In this document: one piece after another, positions 60,807 to 64,000 of the stretch
How the letters are laid out: every line of letters starts with the position of its first letter
How positions within the stretch are numbered: position 1 is the stretch's first letter
NCBI GenBank assembly: GCA_937900135.1
Contig: CALCDJ010000084.1
Location: 1-64,000 of the forward strand
Direction of reading: 5' to 3'
Source of the DNA: an uncultured Blautia sp.
GTDB taxonomy: Bacteria > Bacillota > Clostridia > Lachnospirales > Lachnospiraceae
Length of the DNA: 64,000 nt
Notes under the pieces: generated by a model
What the model saw: the letters and a program-made list of their open reading frames with translations, nothing else
Databases searched by the model: none
Told to the model about the DNA's origin: nothing
Translations under genes and position numbers: made by a program

Positions 60807-61019
60807 ATGAGTCTTTTGGATGCAAGAGAAGGAGAAGAATATATTGTAAGAGAGATTCTTACAGAGGATGAAGAATTAGATTCATTTTTGTTTTCTTTGG
60901 GATGCTACAGTGGAGAGCCAATCACGGTGATCGCGCACCGGAAGTCAGGATGTGTGGTGTCTATTAAGGACGCCAGATATAACATTGACAGCAATTTGGC
61001 TCAGGCCATTGCAATTTAA
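60807..61019 (+). CDS. feoA: FeoA family ferrous iron transport accessory protein
   Basis: Small SH3-like cytoplasmic protein of 70 aa. The usual FeoA pattern is seen: an N-terminal GEEYIVREI strand, LFSLGCYSGEPITVI and a C-terminal SIKDARYNIDSNLAQAI that matches the R-x-x-I-D-x-x-L-A end of FeoA. It would assist or regulate FeoB at the membrane. The gene is separated from feoB by a terminator-like hairpin and a second promoter. Confidence 0.92.
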   Translation: MSLLDAREGEEYIVREILTEDEELDSFLFSLGCYSGEPITVIAHRKSGCVVSIKDARYNIDSNLAQAIAI

Positions 61020-61022
61020 GAG

Positions 61023-61053
61023 AAAAAATGGTGAGTGTATCACTATTTTTTTT
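61023..61053 (+). terminator. Terminator/attenuator between feoA and feoB
   Basis: 12-bp stem with one G-U pair, AAAAAATGGTGA (61023-61034) with TCACTATTTTTT (61040-61051), 5-nt loop, T-run of eight. It would stop most feoA transcripts before feoB. Confidence 0.8.
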
Positions 61054-61080
61054 GAGAAAGAAGTTAGTTATCGCTAATTT
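61052..61080 (+). promoter_or_regulatory. Second promoter and operator before feoB
   Basis: TTGAGA (61052-61057), 17-nt spacer, TAATTT (61075-61080). TTAG-TTATCG-CTAA (61064-61077) overlaps the -10 exactly as at feoA. Confidence 0.65.
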
Positions 61081-61123
61081 TTAAACGAGAAGAATCATGA
61101 ATGACAAAAGGAGAATGTAAGTT

Positions 61124-63121
61124 ATGAGAATCGCTTTGGCAGGAAATCCAAACAGCGGAAAGACTACCATGTACAATGGACTGACGGGAAAAAATGAACG
61201 TGTGGGGAATTGGGCCGGCGTAACGGTAGACAAAAAAGAAAGTCTAATCAGGAAAACCTATTATGATGGATCAGAAGAACTGATCGCCGTGGATCTTCCT
61301 GGCGCATATTCAATGTCTCCGTTCACTTCCGAAGAAAGTATCACCAGCGGTTATGTGAAGCATGAAAATCCCGATGCAATCATCAATATTGTAGATGCCA
61401 CGAATTTAAGCAGAAGTTTGTTTTTTACCACACAGCTTTTGGAATTGGGAATTCCGTTGGTGATAGCGTTAAATAAAACAGATCTGGCTGACAAGAAAAA
61501 AACAGAGATCGATGTAAAGCAATTATCAGAAAAACTTGGTTGTCCGGTGGTTCAGACTATTTCCACTTCTCAGACAGGGTTAAAAGAGCTGGTGAGCAAG
61601 GCGGCAAGTTTGAAAGGACAGCAGCAGAAAGCGCCCTATCGGCAAGCGGAGATCGACCTGTCTGATAAGGCCCTTGTAGAGGCAGAGGACAGAAAGCGAT
61701 TTGAATTTGTCAATGGCATTGTAAAATCTGTAGAGAAACGAAAGGTTTTTACAAAGGATAAAAATAAGCAGGATAAAATCGATGAGATTCTGACGAATAA
61801 AATCGTAGGAATTCCTATTTTTGCGGCAGTGATGTTTTTGGTATTCTATATTTCCCAGTCCACCGTGGGAACCTGGATCGCTGACTGGCTGGTAGGCTGG
61901 ATCGAAACGTTCCAGGGGTGGGTAGCAGGATTAGTGGAAGGCGCAAGTCCATTTTTACAGGCGCTTCTGGTAGATGGAATCATTGGCGGCGTAGGTGCAG
62001 TTGTTGGGTTTCTGCCCCTCGTCATGGTGATGTACTTTTTAATTGCGCTTCTGGAAGACTGCGGATACATGGCACGAGCCACAGTGGTTTTGGACCCCAT
62101 TTTTAAGCGCGTGGGATTGTCCGGAAAATCTGTAATTCCAATGGTCATTGGTACTGGCTGCGCCATTCCTGGAATCATGGCCTGCCGTACCATCCGTAAT
62201 GAAAGGGAACGCAGAGCCACTGCCATGTTGACCCCATTTATGCCCTGCGGCGCAAAACTTCCGGTTATCGCTTTGTTTGCAGGCGCCTTTTTTGCAGACG
62301 CTTCCTGGGTGGGGCCAATGATGTATCTTGTGGGAATCGTATTGATCTTTTTTGGCGTTTTGCTGGTAAATAAGATCACAGGATACAAATTCCGAAAGTC
62401 CTTCTTTATCATGGAGCTTCCGGAATATAAACTCCCAAGTTTAAAGAGAGCGGTATCTTCCATGCTGTCCCGGGGAAAAGCATATATTGTAAAAGCAGGA
62501 ACCATTATTCTTGTCTGCAATACGGTTGTTCAGATTATGCAGAGTTTCAACTGGCAGTTCCAGGTGGTGGAAGAGGGAATGGAAAGCACCTCTATTCTTG
62601 CTTCCATTGCCACCCCATTTGCAGTGCTTCTGATTCCTCTGGGATTTGGCGTATGGCAGTTAGCGGCAGCAGCGATTACTGGATTTATCGCAAAGGAAAA
62701 CGTTGTTGGTACCCTTGCAGTTGTATACGGCCTTACTAATTTTATTGATACAGAAAAGCTGGCTCTGGTAGGCAGTGGAAATCAGGTAGCTGTCGTGATG
62801 GGACTCACAAAAGCAGCAGCGCTTGCTTATCTCATGTTCAATCTATTCACACCCCCTTGCTTTGCTGCTCTGGGCGCCATGAATTCAGAGATGCAAGATA
62901 AAAAATGGTTGTGGGGAGGTATCGCATTACAGATGGGTACGGGCTATACCGTAGCATTTCTGGTATATCAGATCGGAACATTCCTGACAACAGGTTCCGT
63001 AGGATCAGGGTTTCTTCCAGGACTGGCCGCTGTGACGGTTATGGTTCTTGTCCTGGCTATTCTGATCTATCGAAAAGAAAAGAGTTTTGCAGCGGAATAC
63101 AGCCTGCATACCGGAAGATAA
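61124..63121 (+). CDS. feoB: Ferrous iron transporter B
   Basis: Membrane Fe(II) importer of 665 aa. The N-terminal GTPase domain has G1 GNPNSGKTT, NWAGVTVD, G3 DLPGAYSM and G4 NKTDLAD. After a linker come Gate-containing membrane segments with the conserved cysteine patches ALLEDCGYMARA, GTGCAIPGIMACRTI and MLTPFMPCGAKLPV, and a final TPPCFAALGAMNSE segment. The length is near the shorter Gram-positive form. RBS AAAGGAG. It is followed by a Cys-rich membrane protein. Confidence 0.96.
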   Translation: MRIALAGNPNSGKTTMYNGLTGKNERVGNWAGVTVDKKESLIRKTYYDGSEELIAVDLPGAYSMSPFTSEESITSGYVKHENPDAIINIVDATNLSRSLFFTTQLLELGIPLVIALNKTDLADKKKTEIDVKQLSEKLGCPVVQTISTSQTGLKELVSKAASLKGQQQKAPYRQAEIDLSDKALVEAEDRKRFEFVNGIVKSVEKRKVFTKDKNKQDKIDEILTNKIVGIPIFAAVMFLVFYISQSTVGTWIADWLVGWIETFQGWVAGLVEGASPFLQALLVDGIIGGVGAVVGFLPLVMVMYFLIALLEDCGYMARATVVLDPIFKRVGLSGKSVIPMVIGTGCAIPGIMACRTIRNERERRATAMLTPFMPCGAKLPVIALFAGAFFADASWVGPMMYLVGIVLIFFGVLLVNKITGYKFRKSFFIMELPEYKLPSLKRAVSSMLSRGKAYIVKAGTIILVCNTVVQIMQSFNWQFQVVEEGMESTSILASIATPFAVLLIPLGFGVWQLAAAAITGFIAKENVVGTLAVVYGLTNFIDTEKLALVGSGNQVAVVMGLTKAAALAYLMFNLFTPPCFAALGAMNSEMQDKKWLWGGIALQMGTGYTVAFLVYQIGTFLTTGSVGSGFLPGLAAVTVMVLVLAILIYRKEKSFAAEYSLHTGR

Positions 63122-63127
63122 AAATAC

Positions 63128-63156
63128 TTTCGACGGACGGGAACATATGGTATAAT
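63128..63156 (+). promoter_or_regulatory. Promoter of Cys-rich membrane protein gene
   Basis: TTTCGA (63128-63133), 17-nt spacer, TGG-TATAAT with a consensus -10 at 63151-63156. It lies right after the feoB stop. Confidence 0.65.
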
Positions 63157-63206
63157 TTCAGTCAGAAAAATAGATTTCCGGATAAAGAATGGAAAGGGAA
63201 AAAAAT

Positions 63207-63389
63207 ATGGCAGATTTTTTGATTTTGGGCATTTTACTGCTTCTTGTGGGATTGGCAGTAAGATATATCATAAAAGCAAAGAAAAATGGAACCAAGTGCA
63301 TTGGCTGCCCTTCCAGCGGTCAGTGCGGCGCAAGTCATGGATGCTCCTGTGGTGGAAGCTGCGGGTGTGGCCATAATATAGAAGAATAA
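63207..63389 (+). CDS. FeoB-associated Cys-rich membrane protein
   Basis: Small protein of 60 aa: one N-terminal membrane helix (FLILGILLLLVGLAVRYII), a basic turn (KAKKNGTK) and a C-terminal tail with seven cysteines and two histidines (CIGCPSSGQCGASHGCSC, then GGSCGCGHNIEE). Proteins of this shape are commonly encoded next to feoB and are thought to help with iron handling or FeoB function. ATG 63207 is chosen over ATG 63189 because GGAAAGGG lies 8 nt before it. Confidence 0.88.
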   Translation: MADFLILGILLLLVGLAVRYIIKAKKNGTKCIGCPSSGQCGASHGCSCGGSCGCGHNIEE

Positions 63390-63428
63390 CGAAAGAGCCT
63401 GCAGGGAAACCTGCAGGCTCTTTCGTTA
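63387..63428. terminator. Strong hairpin after feo locus
   Basis: Perfect 19-bp stem (63387-63405 with 63410-63428) closed by a GAAA tetraloop and containing the Cys-rich gene's stop codon (TAA 63387-63389). Only short T-runs follow. Confidence 0.88.
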
Positions 63429-63579
63429 TGGATATTACTTTACCACTTGCTTTTTTGGTAGAAGATAGAATATGAAAAAACAGTAGGAAAAAATAGAAAT
63501 ATGCGGTAAAATATGAGTGATATTTTTAAAATTCTGAAAAAAGATTTATGATGATAAAAAACAGATTGGAGATATGGCT

Positions 63580-64000
63580 ATGGAAAGACAGTATACAGGT
63601 TGGGGACATATTGACTGGCTGCTTCCTGAAAAAAAGGAACAGGAAGGGGCAATGCGTGTGGGAATTGTTTCCATAGATTCTCATGCGCATATGCCGGCTC
63701 ATATGCATTTTGATGAACAGATCATTTATACCTTTCAGGGAAATGGATACAGTTTGATTAACGGAAAACGCATTCCTATGAGTGAAACAGAAAATAATCT
63801 ATTGCACTGGATGCCTGGGGTAATTCATGAAATGGTAAACTTGACAGATCAGCCTTATGTACATTTGATGGTAACTTGTTGGGATCAGTCCATTCCAGAT
63901 GCATTCCTGAATCATATAGAAGAAAAAGAAGAAATGAGTTTTCAGGAGAGATTGCGTTGCTTGTATGATGCCATTGATGCAGTTCGGGAACCGTTTTTAA
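63580..64000 (+). CDS. Cupin-domain protein, 3' end outside window
   Basis: Open frame to the window edge (at least 140 aa). It begins MERQYTGWGHIDWLLPEKKE and contains a cupin with HAHMPAHMHFDEQIIYTFQG (metal-type histidines), NGKRIPMSE and HWMPGVIHEMVNLT. Cupins with a following helical domain are often N-terminal sensor parts of AraC regulators or of sugar-sensing kinases; the rest of the gene is needed to decide. ATG 63580 is preferred over 63574 because TTGGAG ends 8 nt before it. No similarity to the feo genes upstream. Confidence 0.75.
   Translation, partial: MERQYTGWGHIDWLLPEKKEQEGAMRVGIVSIDSHAHMPAHMHFDEQIIYTFQGNGYSLINGKRIPMSETENNLLHWMPGVIHEMVNLTDQPYVHLMVTCWDQSIPDAFLNHIEEKEEMSFQERLRCLYDAIDAVREPFL

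Overview
The window is AT-rich DNA from a low-GC Gram-positive bacterium, most probably a gut anaerobe of the Lachnospiraceae (Blautia-like). The reasons are strong AGGAGG-type ribosome binding sites, YesM/YesN two-component pairs beside sugar ABC transporters, CUT1 importers without their own ATPase, a PTS IIC protein of the PfoR type, and a FeoA/FeoB/Cys-rich iron module. This assignment is inference; there is no rRNA in the window. I found no tRNA, rRNA, CRISPR array, insertion sequence or phage gene. Nearly all of it is accessory carbohydrate metabolism arranged as small self-regulated cassettes.

Layout. 0-4.5 kb: a 5'-broken YesM-type kinase, a YesN-type regulator and a GH120 beta-xylosidase. 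4.6-7.5 kb: an AraC regulator divergent from L-fucose isomerase. 7.7-9.6 kb: a surface SH3 protein and an alpha/beta-hydrolase esterase. 9.8-16.1 kb: CUT1 sugar importer, LacI regulator and GH42 beta-galactosidase. 16.3-21.2 kb: a four-gene operon (Asp/Glu-racemase-like protein, GH127 beta-L-arabinofuranosidase, DUF1537 acid-sugar kinase, BKACE/DUF849 enzyme). 21.3-27.5 kb: a YesM/YesN pair and a second CUT1 importer.

27.5-34.8 kb: fucU on the minus strand, then a plus-strand operon of class II aldolase, a LacI repressor fused in frame to an FGGY sugar kinase, a GatD-like dehydrogenase, a PfkB kinase and an aldo/keto reductase. Together these could reduce an aldose to an alditol, phosphorylate and re-oxidise it, and split a ketose bisphosphate. 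35-44.4 kb: a YesN/YesM/membrane-anchored binding-protein sensor followed by a CUT2 importer with two permeases. 44.6-48.9 kb: rhaB, rhaA, a DUF3783 gene and an AraC regulator. 48.9-56.5 kb: a ROK repressor divergent from a CUT2 importer, xylitol/sorbitol-type dehydrogenase and xylulokinase. 56.7-64 kb: a small alarmone synthetase, an MBL-fold hydrolase with a Zn-alcohol dehydrogenase, a PTS IIC protein, the feo locus, and the start of a cupin gene that runs off the end.

The theme is capture and breakdown of plant or host-glycan sugars (xylose, arabinose, galactose, fucose, rhamnose, pentitols). Strong hairpins sit at most operon ends and also just after, or just before, the binding-protein genes, where they probably set transcript ratios. 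The most interesting items are the LacI::FGGY fusion with an internal start site, the possible oxidoreductive alditol pathway around it, a G8 tract in the spacer of a promoter (possible phase variation), the GH127/DUF1537/BKACE operon, and TTAG-N6-CTAA sites overlapping the feoA and feoB promoters.
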